This document shows, piece by piece, positions 19,901 through 31,900 of a DNA stretch of 64,000 nt. Source of the DNA: Sinomonas sp. ASV486. GTDB lineage: Bacteria > Actinomycetota > Actinomycetes > Actinomycetales > Micrococcaceae. Location: positions 1-64,000 of the forward strand of contig NZ_JAVFJK010000016.1 of NCBI RefSeq assembly GCF_030908215.1, in the 5' to 3' direction. The position numbers were made by a program, and so were the translations under genes. Below the pieces are notes generated by a model that saw nothing but the letters and a program-made list of their open reading frames with translations, did no database searches and was not told the DNA's origin. Position 1 is the stretch's first letter. Each line of letters starts with the position of its first letter.

Positions 19901-22900
19901 TCGCGCCGTCGAAGTGCGGGTCCGCGCTGACCACCGTGTGGTTGACTGTGACGACGCGCGTGCCCTCGGCCCTCAGGTCGTCCACCGCGTAGAGGTAGAC
20001 AGTTTGGTCCGTGTTCCAGTTGGTGCCGTCGAAGACGAGCACCAGAGAGCGGTTGGAGACGTTCTTCGACGCGCCGCCGAGCATGATCTGGCGGTAGAAG
20101 TCGGCCAGCGCACTGCCACTGAGGTTCGCCGCGACAAGGATCGTGTCGCCGACCGGGGTGCCGTCGGGCATGGTGCCGGTGGGGGCGCCGTCGGGCAGGC
20201 TGCCCGCGGTGAGCTGGGGGTGGGTGGTCGACGGCGGGTACGCGGCGGAGACGGTCACGTACACCTTGCACGTCGCGTCGGAGACGCCGTTGCACACCGG
20301 TGCCGCGGCGAGGTGGACCGTGTAGGAGTCGAGCGAGGGCAGCGGAGGCGCGGTGCCGCACGTGGACGAGGTCGGGGCAAGCGAGTAGCAGCCGCCCTCG
20401 TAGAGGGCCGTGAAGCCGCCGCTCTCGGTGATGACCACCTGGCCCTGGCCCGGCCGCGCCACGGTGACCGGCACGCCGTCGGCCACGATCCCGTTGTAGT
20501 TCGGGTCGGTCGAGACGACGCCGTGGTTCACTGTGCTGGAGGTGCCGTCGATGTTGAGGGCGAACACGTCCCCGGCAACGTCGCCGGCGACGTTGATCGT
20601 GTCGGAGCCCAGACCGCCGATCACGCGCGTGACCATGCCGGGGGCCGTGGACAGGACATCGATGGTGTCGTCTCCCTCGAGCCCGTCGATCTCGAGGACC
20701 TGGACGTTGGTGTACTTCACGCTCAGCCCGGCGCCGTAGATCGCCTTGGCCGTGACGACGAGGTGGTCCGCGAACTCGGTGCCCAGAATCACGACCTTGT
20801 TGAAGCCGGTGCCACCGTCGATCGAGACGGGCGCGTTCATGTTGTACATGACCTGGTTCTGGCCCGCGCCCGTGCGGATGTCGCTCTCGGCCGCCGTCGA
20901 GAAGCCGCTCGTGAGGCGCGGCATCGCGATCTGATCCTGCGCGTTGATCCACACGATGTCGCATGTGGCCCGCTGCACGTCGGTCAGCGTGACGCTCGGG
21001 TCGGTGCACGACAGTCCGCCCATCGAGGCGGGCAGGCCGTGGCCGGTACGGACCTCGGCGAGGGCGAACGCGCGGACCACGAACAGGTCGTTGCCGTCGT
21101 CGCCCTCGAGGCGCAGCGGCGCCTGGTTCGAGTAGACGGTGAACGTGTCGTCGCCCGCGTCGCCCACGGCGACGAGCGGGGCCGACGCGCCCGCGGAGAC
21201 CCAGCCGCGCGTCGTCGCGACCGTGCCGAACACGTCCTGCGGGTTGAGGTCACCGCCGGAGGTGTCCCGCGTGATGCCGTCGGCGGAGACGCCGAGGTTG
21301 GACGAGAAGGCGTTGGCGTCCCGCTGGCGGCCGTAGATCTGGCCGATCTGGAACGAGTCGTTGCCAGCGCCGCCGTCGAGCGTGGTGGTGACGGTGACGT
21401 CGTCGGAGGCGAAGACGTCGTTGCCGCCGAGGCCGTTGACGATCAGGCGCCCGCGGATGCCCGTGTCGTAGTTGATGCGCTCGTAGGCCTGGGTGCGGAT
21501 GGCGGCGCTACCGGTCGGGTCCGACGTCGTGACGTCGTTCGCGAGCAGGCTCACGGTCACGTTGGGCAGCGCGACGTTCGACGTCGGGACCTGCTCCGTG
21601 GTGGGCGAGACGCCGATCGGCAGGGTCTCGGCGAACGTGATCCACGTGCCCAGTGGATCGACGCTCGCGACCGTGTAGTCGCCAGCCCAGACGCCCGCAG
21701 TCGGGCCGCCCAGATGCACCCGCAGGCCCGCGAGGCCCTGCGCGAAGGTGCCCGCGGGGGCGCCCATGAGCGTACGTCCGGGGGCCGTGCCGGCCCCGCA
21801 GCCCGTCGCGGTGAAGCAAAGGCTCAGGTTGCCCGTGAACAGCGGCGTGCGGGCGCCGAGCTGGCCGTGCAGCAGGGCGACGAAGCCCGGGTCGTCCGCG
21901 CGCTCCCCCGGCGTGTTCGACGTCGGCGTCGAGGCGATGAAGCGCGAGCGGCGCAGGAGGAAGATGTCGTCGGTGGGGTACTGGTTGCCCTGGGCGTCAT
22001 AGCCGGACAGCGGGCTGTCGTAGCCGTTGACGGTCAGGACGCTCGAGCCGTCCGTCGGGGCGCCCGTGTCCAGGACGTTGATGACGTAGTTGTGGCACGT
22101 CGAGCCCGCCGGGTCGCCCGCGAAGCACGGCTGGCTACCCGTCGTGTTGATGACGTAGCTGTTGTACCCGGACTGGCCGTCGAGCGTCAGCGTCATGCCG
22201 TCGGCGACGTCCATCGTCTGGAGCTGGTTGACGAACATGAAGTCTTCGCCGTCGCCGGACGGGGCGTAGGAGCCGAACGGCGTCGGAGTGTTCGATCCGT
22301 AGGCCCGAGTGATGTTGCGCAGGTACGTCTGGTCGAAGCTGATGATGTCCGAATCGGTGTTCCCGAAGATGCGCGTGAGGCTGCACGCGTGGCCGTCCTT
22401 GTCGATCTGGCTCACGCATGGGTTGGTCTGGGTGCCGCCGAACAGGGCGGTGCCGTTGGTGGTCTGGGTTGTGCCGCTCCACAGCTCGCCGTGCAGGTGC
22501 ATGATGGTGCCCCAGCCGAGGTCCGCGCCGCCCATCGCGGAGCCGGGCCCGCTGTTGGAGAAGTCACCGTAGATGTCGATCCACTGCGCGGCCCGGATGC
22601 TCGCCACGAGTGCGGGGTTCGCGTCGGTCGCGACCGAGCCTCCGCCTGCGGCGTTGTAGCCGTCGGTCGTCACGTTGTCGCCGACCCGCAGGAGCACCCA
22701 GCCGGCGTCCGCCTGGATGAGGCCGCGCTGGATCTGGCCATTCGCCGTCGTGCGCGGCGCGTTCTCGACGAAGAGGAGGCTGCAGGACTGGCGTCCGCCC
22801 GTGGTCACGGCTGCGCATGGGAGCAGGTTGAGGTCCTCGCCCTGCGCCTTCGTCTCGGTGACCGTGAGGCGGACATTGCCTGCGAAGGTCCGGGCGAGGA

Positions 22901-25900
22901 CGACGTTCATCGGCGCAGGCTTGCCGAGGTCGAGCGGATCGTACGAATCGGGTATCTCGGTGACGAAGATGCCCTGGTCGGCTTCGAACGCCACGGTCGA
23001 CGACGGCGTTGTCGACGACGGGCTCCACGGGATCGTGAAGCGTCCCGAGGAGATGTCCAGATCGTTGCTGCCGTCGGCCGCGCCGATCGATCCGCCCACA
23101 GCCTTGATGTCGACCGTGTTGCCGATGACCTCGGCGGCCGTCTGCCCGGTGGGGCCGTTCGCGTCGATGACCGATCCCTTGACCGTGGCGAGCGAGACGT
23201 CGCCGCGCGTCCTGACGAGGTGGATGCGCAGGTCGTCGGTCGTGGCCGGGTTGCTGTCGCCGATCTCGGTGACGAAGACGCCGAGGGTGCTGGTCGAGGC
23301 CGTGTCGATCGCGGTGAGGACGCCCGTGTTGGTCCGCAGCGCGTCGACGTTGATCTCGAGGAAGTCGGTCGGCAGGCCGATGCCGCCCAGGACCCCGCCG
23401 GTTCCGGCGGTCATGGTGATGTTGACACCCGTGACGTCGATCGAAGTCTGGCTGTTCGCGTCGAGGATGCGCTGCGGCGAGGACAGGACCACGTCGCTCT
23501 GCGTGGAGTCGATGTGGCCGACGAGCATATCGCCGGCGAGCTCGGTCGCGGTGATCTTGCCGTTCGTGGTGAGGAAGATCTGGGCGACGTCCCCTGCGAG
23601 GTAGCCGCCGGACATGCTCGGATCATCCACCGGGGTGGGGGTCGGCGAACCGCCGGTCCACGCGACGTCGGTGTTGATCGTGAAGGTCACCGTCGTGGTC
23701 GGCGTCGCCGCTCCCACGAGGTGCGTCGCGTCATTGATCGCCGTTGTTGCGCAGTACTTGGGCTCTTGGGCCGCGTAGGCGGACAACGTCGAGACGTGGC
23801 AGATATCCAGGTCATCGCCGGAACGGGCCTCGGTGAAGACGTAGGCCGAGTCGAGCACCGTCGTCGTGGTACCGAAGGCGCGCAGGATCCGCTCCAGGTT
23901 CGGATCTGCGGTGTCCGGCTCGTAGTGGGTCTGGTACTGCCCACTGCCGGGGTTGGTCGACGTCGAGCCGTAGGGGCTGCCGTCCGCGCCGAGGGCAGGG
24001 TCGTAGCCCGTCGGGAAGACATAGTGGTAGTTGCTCGTCGCGGCGTGGTAAGCGTTGACGGTCACGAGGACGTTGGTCGCGAGGTCGTTGCCGTTCTTGC
24101 TGTCGTTGACGACGACGTCAAGGTCGTCACCTGCGGTGAGCCGGGTGACCGTGACAGTGAGCGCGGAGCCGATGACCTCGTCGGTGCGGCGGTTCGCGGT
24201 GAGGTCGAGCACAAGGTCGCCACCGGCGTCGGCGGTGATGGCGAAGTCGTGGTACGCACCGTCTACGCTCTGGTAGCGGACCATCTCGACGGCGATCGGG
24301 TTGCGCTCCGGGTCCGGCGTCCCTGGCACAGGGTGCTGGGCGGCCTGGTGGCCGATGTTCCCGTGCGGGGCGGACAGCGTGAGCACGTTCGTGCGGATGA
24401 CCTTGATGTTGGGGTTCAGGGCCCCCAGCGGTCCGGCGAGGATGTCTCCGCTCGCGTTGTCCACCTCGGTGGTGCCGATGGGGTTCTCGATGAAGTTGTC
24501 GAGCCGGATGAACGGGTTCTGGCCGGTGCACGTGTACGCGCACGTGTTCTGGATGAGGACCAGCGTCGGCGGGAACGTGTACTTGATGTCGAAGTCGAAG
24601 CTGCCGCCGACGGTCGGTGGGCTCAGACCGGTCGTGGCAAACCCGGTCCCCGGCTTAATCGTCTGGACGCGGATGTCGATGACCGGGGAGTTGACCGTGT
24701 TCACCACGTTGATCCTGTTCACGATCATGTTCAGGTTCGACGCGTTGAGGAGCTTGACGTAGTTCCACGTCTGCTGGAACTGGAACTGGCCCAGGCCACC
24801 CCAGATCACGCCGGCGGGGGCATTGCCACCCGTGATGTTGACGGGGACGTTGGCGAGGAACCGCGCGTTCGCCCCATGGTCGTAGATGATGTCATCCACA
24901 CTGAACCTCGGGCCAGTGAGCTGGCCGACCGTGTGGATGTTGTTGAACGGGTCATCGGTGAAGACGTGGCCCATGGTGTCGCGCACAGTGGCGTTGACGA
25001 GCTTGGTGACGTTGCCCGCGGCGTCCACCTCGACCCACGGGTTCGGCTCGCCGAGCATGATCACAGTGGATTCCCAGAAGATCCAGCGGTTGAAGTTCTG
25101 GCTGCCTCCGTCCGAGCTCGAACCGCCGAAGTCGAGGAAGCCGCCGCTGCGGTCGGTGTGGCGGAGGTAGTGGTCCACAAGCTGGTTGACGGTGACCGAA
25201 AGGTCGGAGGTCGTGATGGTCGAGCCGCTCATGCCGGCCACCTGTGCGGTCGTGCTGACGTCCGCGCTCGCGGTCGGTGACGTGCGCCCGCCGAAGCAAT
25301 GGCACGTCGCAGACGCGTAGCTGTCGATGCTGATGCCGCGGTACTCCGCGTTGAGCGCCGTCGAGACGTTGCCGGTGAGGACCGCGCCGCTCGCGAGGAC
25401 AGTCTGGGTGAGGCCGTATGCGTTCACGGCGGTTGTCGCCTCGGAGTTCGCGCCGAAGGCCGTGGCCCGGGTCCGGGACGTGCCGGTGAGCTGGAGCGCG
25501 TCGACGTAGGATCCGACGGCCACCGTGCGGCCCGCGACCGCGCCGGCGATCGCAGTGCGGGTCAGCGCCGTATTCGCCGATCCGGGCACCCAGCCAGCGT
25601 CCCCGCCGCCGACGCTCACGAGGAGGTTCGTCGTTCCGCTCACGCCGAGGCCTCCGACGTCGGCTGTGCCCTGGCCATACGCGTAGACCGCAGTGTGCGA
25701 CTCGACAGCGGCAGCCGTCCCGGCATTCACCGTTCCCTTGACGTCCACGGTGGTGGAGTAGTCAGTCAGGATCGTCTCGCCGCTCGAGCCGCCGGCGAAC
25801 AGGCCGCCCGAGCTCGACGAGGCGATCATCGTCGGCACCAGCACGGAGTACGCCGCGACGGTGACCGTCTGAGCCGCGGAAAGGACGGCCTTCGTGTCCA

Positions 25901-28900
25901 CGAGGATCGCGTTGCCCATGTACAGGTGTGTGTCCGCGCTCGCCGAGTTGACCGAGATGAGGCCGCCGCTGTCGTTCGAGGAGACGGTCTTGCCCGAGAC
26001 GATGCCGTGGGTCGTGACCGAAACGGTGCCACCGTCGAGCATCGCGCCGTTGCCCACGGTCGCGCTGAGGGTCGAGAGGACCTCGGCGAGGGAGACCGCC
26101 GTCGAGACGGAGATCGCTCCCCCGCCACCGCCCGTGGCCGAGGCGGAGACGATCTGGTCGCCACTCGTGGCACCGAACGGGATGTTCTCGCCGATGCCGT
26201 GCAGCTTCTGGGTCCCGCTGGCCGGCGCGATGTCCTCGATGAGCGTGTAGACGAGGTTGCCCGCACTCGTGACGCCCGCAGGGAGCGTCGGTACGGACAG
26301 GTTGATGCCGTCACGGGCGAACGTGTGGAGGCCGCCGGTCTGGCCCGAGACGATCGAGTACGTCTTCGCGGCACCGCCGAGGGTGTCGGAGAGCTTGAAC
26401 GACGACGTGCATGCCCCGCCGCAGCCGACCACGTAGTACCCGTGACCGTCCTGAAGGCCGCCGATCGGCGCGTTGGGGGCACGCCACAGCTGCTGCACCA
26501 CGGCCTTGCCGGCCGTCGACGTGTCCGGGGTGAGCGTGAGTGCGACCTGGGCCTGATTGGTCGAGGTGCCGCAGTCTCCGGCGAGGCCCGTCGCGTGGCA
26601 GAGCGAGTCGGCGAACTTGTACTCCTGGCCGTTGACCCGGATCAGGTAGTAGTAGCCGGCGGAGATGCCGATCGTGCTGCCCGAATGCGGGGCGTAGTAG
26701 ACGCGTGTCCCGGTCGAGAAGCCCATGTCGAGGAAGTTCCCCGGGTTGCTCGGGTCCTCGGCCGCGAAGTAGACGTCATTGGCGTCGTTGCCCGTCGCGG
26801 TGACCCACTTCTTCGCGCCGCCGTCCCAGACCACGTTGACCTGGCCCGAGCTGAATGTCGCCGCGGTGTTCGGCTGGTAGTACGTGACGAAGTCGCCGTC
26901 ATGGAAGCCGTTCGAGACCGTGATCGCACCCGTGCTGGCATTGATGCTCGTCGCGTTGACCGAGACGCTGGCTTGGGTGAACCCGATCGGCTGGAGCTTG
27001 ATCCGGTAGGCGTCAAGCACGTGGACCCGGTACCGCGTGTTGTTCGTCAGGCCGCCCACGTCCGAGGTCACGCCCGAGGCACCGAGCGGAACGGCCGAGT
27101 ACCAGACGATGTCGCCCTCGTGGAGGTGGTGCTCGCGGACGCCGAAGTCGATCACATCCGTGTCGGCCTGCACGTTCGCGCCTGTGAACACGGCGCCGAG
27201 CTGCAGGCTCTGCGCGCCAGTGACGATCACCGAGTACTGCTGCCCGTCGAGAAGGCCTGGGATCACGAGGTTGCCCTGGGCGTCGTACGTGACCACGTCG
27301 CCTGTGGTGGCGTTGTGGTTCGCCGTGAACGTGATCGTGTTCGCGGCATCGGAGACCCCCGTGGCTGCGTTGAACGTGCCGTCCGAGGCCGGCGGGAGCG
27401 GCGGGTTCGCGGACGCGTCGAGGCTGATCGCGCCGGTCGCCTTGATGCTGGCCCCACCCGTGACGGACGCTGTCGAGTTGGGGGACAGGGTCGCGGTCGC
27501 GCTGAACTTGGTCACGTTGATCGCGCCGCCGGTCGCGCTCGACGTGCTCGCGTCCGAATCGCTCAGGCCCACGGACTGGGCGCTGATGTCGCCGCTGACC
27601 CGGATGACCGACGTCGAGCCGCCCAGGATCACGCCGACGCTCGGTATGCCGTGGCTCGTGGACGTCGAGTTCGTCACCGACAGGAGGCCGCCGCCGCTCT
27701 CGTCCATGCCCGCGACCGCCGTGTCGTTGCCCTTGGCGAGAACCTTCAGCGACGACGCGCCCGGGGTGCTGTTCACGCCGTCGAACACGCGCACGTTGCC
27801 GAGCACGGAGGCGGTCGTGGTACCCGAGGCCTCGGCGTCCGGGTTCGAGTCGACAGACACGTTCAGGATCGCGCCGTTGGCGTTCTTGAGCTTGGACTTG
27901 GCGAAGTTTCCGCTCACCGCCCGGATGTCGATCACGCCGCCCGGCGCAGCGAGCGTGCCGCCCGAGGCGAGGGTCGCCGTCGTGCTCGAAGCGGCCTTCG
28001 CGTAGAGGTTGTTGCTCGAGATCGCGAGGCCGATCGCCACCGTGAGCGCGCTGCCCGACGCGTCGACGAGGTGGTCGGTGAGGAAGTTGCTGCCGTCGAA
28101 GTTGTGGTACGCGAGGAGGGAGAGGGTTCCGCCGCTCGTGATGCTGCCGGTGACTCCCGCGGCGACCGAGGACGAGTCGGTGGCCCTGACGGTCGAGATG
28201 CCCGCGGCGCCGAAGCCTCCGAACGCGACCGCACTGTAGTCCGCGATCGTGGAGTTCCGCTCCACGGACTGGACGGTCACGTCGCCCAAGGCGCTCACCG
28301 CGCCGCCGACGCCTGTGGAGACGCCCATGTCCGTCGTCGCCTGGTACGTTCCCGCGACGATGCCGGCGCCGAGGCCGCCCGCGGCAGCCCGACCGTGCAC
28401 GATGGCCGAGGAGTCGACGGTCGAGCCGATCGTGACGGCCGTGACGCTGGAGGCTGTTCCGTTGAAGTCGGTCTTGACGTGGCCGCCCGCCTCCGCGGTC
28501 GGCTGGGCGAGGCCGATGCCGGCGACGATGCCGGCCGAGAGCGAGCGGGCCTCCGCCGTTGCGGCGTTGAAGGCGACACTGGTGACATTGACCCAGCCCG
28601 GCCCGGTCAGTTGGGTGCCGGACCCGACGGTCGTGGCGACCTCGGGTGTGCTGGTCGCCGTCGAGCTCGCGGCCGTCACGGCCGCGCCTACCGCGATGCC
28701 GGTCAGGCGGACCCTGGCGAAGGCCGGGTCGACGGTCGACGGCGTGGAGTCGCCGGCGAGCGTCACGGACGGCCGGATCGGTGCACCGGTCGAGTCGACG
28801 TTGAGCCGTGCGGTCACGGTCACGCCGGTACCGTGGAGCTCGCCGCCGCCGACCGTGTAGGCCGTCAGCGTCGGACGGAAGTCGGAGGTCGCCGACGTGG

Positions 28901-31900
28901 CGCCCGCGCTGAAGCCGCCGGCGATGCCGATGCCTCGGCCGTCGGCGATCGCGGTCGCGTTCGCGGAGGAGACGAACTCGACGGCACCCGCGCTCGCGAT
29001 GACCCTGGCTGAGCCGCCAAGGAAGGCCTTGACTGTCGGGGCCGACGTGGTCGTCTCGGTGACGATCACGAGGTTGAAGCCGAGGCCCACGCTGACCATG
29101 TCGGTGACTGCCCGGGGAGCGGAGGTGAGGCTCGCGATGACCGACGCCGCGGTTCCGGTGCCGCTGACTGTCACGGTTGCGGGGTGGCTCGCGTCGGCGG
29201 CCGCGCCGTCCGGCCCGACGTAGGCTGCCACCGTGGTCGAGTCGGTCGCGTGGGTCGTGATGAAAGCACCCGAGGCCAGACCGACAGTGATGTTCGAGCC
29301 GGACGGCGGGGCGTTCGTGGCCGTCGGTGTGCTCGTGCCGCCCGCGTGGAGGATGAGGGTGCCGGCGGTGAGGGCCGCGCCGTCGTCGACGTGCGCGGCG
29401 ATCGTGCCCGCTGTGGTTGCCTCGAGGTCGACAAAGGCGATCGAGACGGCCGCGATCGCGATGTCGATGTTCGTCACCGTCGCGGACCCGTTCCGTGTCG
29501 CCTCAAGGTCCGCCGCGCCCGTGCCGAGCGAGACGGTGCTGCCGCCGCCGATGTAGACCTCGGTCGTGCCGTCGACGTTCGCGACCGGCGTCGCTCCCGT
29601 TCCGCTGAGGAGGGCCAGGCCGAGCATCTTGGCTGTGCCCGTGGCCTTGGGGGTAGCGTTCGCGAGGGCTGTGAGTGAGCCGGCCACGACGGTGCTTCCC
29701 GCGGCGACGTAGGCCCGCGTGGAGCCGTGGATCTGGGCCTCGGGGGTGAAGACCTGGACCGACAGGCCCGCGCCGGAGGCCCCGCCGGACTCGGCCGTCG
29801 CGGTGTCGAAGGAGGTCGCGTTGAGCGTGACGGCACCTGCCCCGACGTTCACCGAGCCGATGCCCGCCTCGGTGGTCGCGTTGGCCCCGATCTCGGCCTT
29901 CGCCGAGGCGATCTGCGCCGCGATAGCACCCATCGTGATGGCCTTGGTGGTCGCCTCGGCCAGGTTCGTGCTCTTGGTCGTCGCGGTCAGCGCCGTGCCC
30001 GTGATCGAGGTGCCGCCGAGGCGGATGTTCGTTCCGCCGTCGACCTTGGCTGTCGGGACCGAGACGCCCAGGGCTGCAAAGCCGCCAGCCCCAAGGACCG
30101 TGCTTGCTTCGGCGTGGTTGTTCGAGGTCGCCGTGACCTCGACGAGGCCACCCGCATGGAGCTCGCCTCCGGACTGGCCGACGACCTCAACCTTGCCGGA
30201 GGAGCCGATCTCGGCGAAGGCCATGCTGCCGTTGCCGGCGAAGCCCAGGCTTCCGGTCACCACGAAGATGTCTGCGGTGGCCAGATTGGTGCCGTTGGCG
30301 TGGACGCCGATGGCCGCAGTACCGGGGGTGGATGCGGTCGAGGTGGTGGTGACGGAGCCGTTGACGCGCACGCGCGCGGCGGAGTTGTCGTGCGCGGCGG
30401 CCGCCATGACGCTCAGGGCCGCGATGCCGCCGAGGCTGCCGAGGGTCGCCGCCGCGGTGGCCTTGTTCCCAGCGTTGCGGGTGCCTGCCTCGATGAGGAC
30501 GGCGCCGCTGCCGCTGAGGGAGGCACCCGCACCGATCGTCGCCTCGATCTTCGCGTCCGAGGTGATGTCCGCGGTCGCGACGCCGCCGGAGAGGCCGACG
30601 ACGGAGACGCCGATCGTGGTGGAGGACGCTGTGGCCGTGTTGTCTGCGAACGCCTGGACGGTGACCGTGGTGGCGTTCGACGCCGATCCGTCGGCTTCCG
30701 CGGTGGTGTGTCCCGAGACGGTGGCGAACGCGAGGAGTGCCGTGACCTGGACGCCGCCTGCGCCGCCGCCGGGTGCCGTGGCTGTCGCGGAGTTGCTCGC
30801 GGTGGCCTTGACCAGGAACGGGGCCGGGGCGCTGAAGGTGATCGCTGACGTCGGGCCGACGAGGGCCTCGGTCGAGCGGGAGTTGACCACGCGGGCGACC
30901 GTCACGGAGACGGCGAGCACGCCGGTCGCGACATTGAGAGTCCTGGCCGCGGCCGTGTGGACACCGTCCGCCGTGACGCTCAGGCCGCCCGCACCGATCG
31001 TCCCGTGCGCGCCGCTGGATGCCGTCGCGGTGCCGCCGAGGGTGACGAACGCGAGGTCACCGGCGAAGCCGCCCGCCACACCGGCCTGGAATGCGATGGC
31101 CAGGAGATCGTTCGTCGCGTTGTCGCTCACCGAGACGTTGAGGTGGTCGACGGGCCCGAAGGCTCCGACGGCGATGTTGCCCACTGTCGCGCTGGCCCCG
31201 CCCGTGACGTTGACGACGGCGGCGGAGACGCCCACGGCCACGGCGCCGAGGCCGATGCCGATCGCGTAGCTGTTCGCCGTCCGCTTGGCGTCGGCCGCGA
31301 CGTCGATGCCAGCGCCAGCCTGCGTGACGCCCTGGCCCGTGACGGTGCCGATGAGGGTCACCGCGCTCGTGCTCGAGTCGATGTGCGCGTTCTGGGTGCT
31401 CGAGTCATTGATGACCACGACCTGGGCGCCGATCGCCACCGCGCCGGCGGCGCCGACGAATCCGACGCCGGTGACCGTCTCGTCGTCCATCCGGGCCTTG
31501 ACGCTCACGTTGCCGCCGGCGCCGGACCCCGCCTGGATGGTCGCCGTCCCGCCGATCCCAGCGTTGGTCGCGCTGTTGACGTTGAGTACGAGGATCGAAA
31601 CGCCCAGGCCTCCGAGGCCGGCCGCTCCGGCGCCGGCGACGCCGAGCACATGCAGCCGGTCGATGGCCCACACATTGACGTGTCCGCCCGCGATCACGGT
31701 CGCGTCGATCGTCGCGGCAGTGCCTCCGGTCGGGGACGTGCTCAGCGCCGCGGTGCCGAGGTTCGTCGTAGGTGCTGCGGCGGCAATCTTGGCGTTCGCA
31801 GCCGAGAGCCGCGCGGACAGGCGTGCGTTCGTCGACGACTCCGTACCAGCGTTGAGGCGCCATGCAGAGTTGTGGGCGGGGTCGAGTCCGCCGGACGCGA

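Noticed and set aside
19818-25280. 1,820-codon plus-strand frame
   Set aside because: Antisense shadow of the giant gene, basic and featureless; no ribosome-binding site or plausible start.
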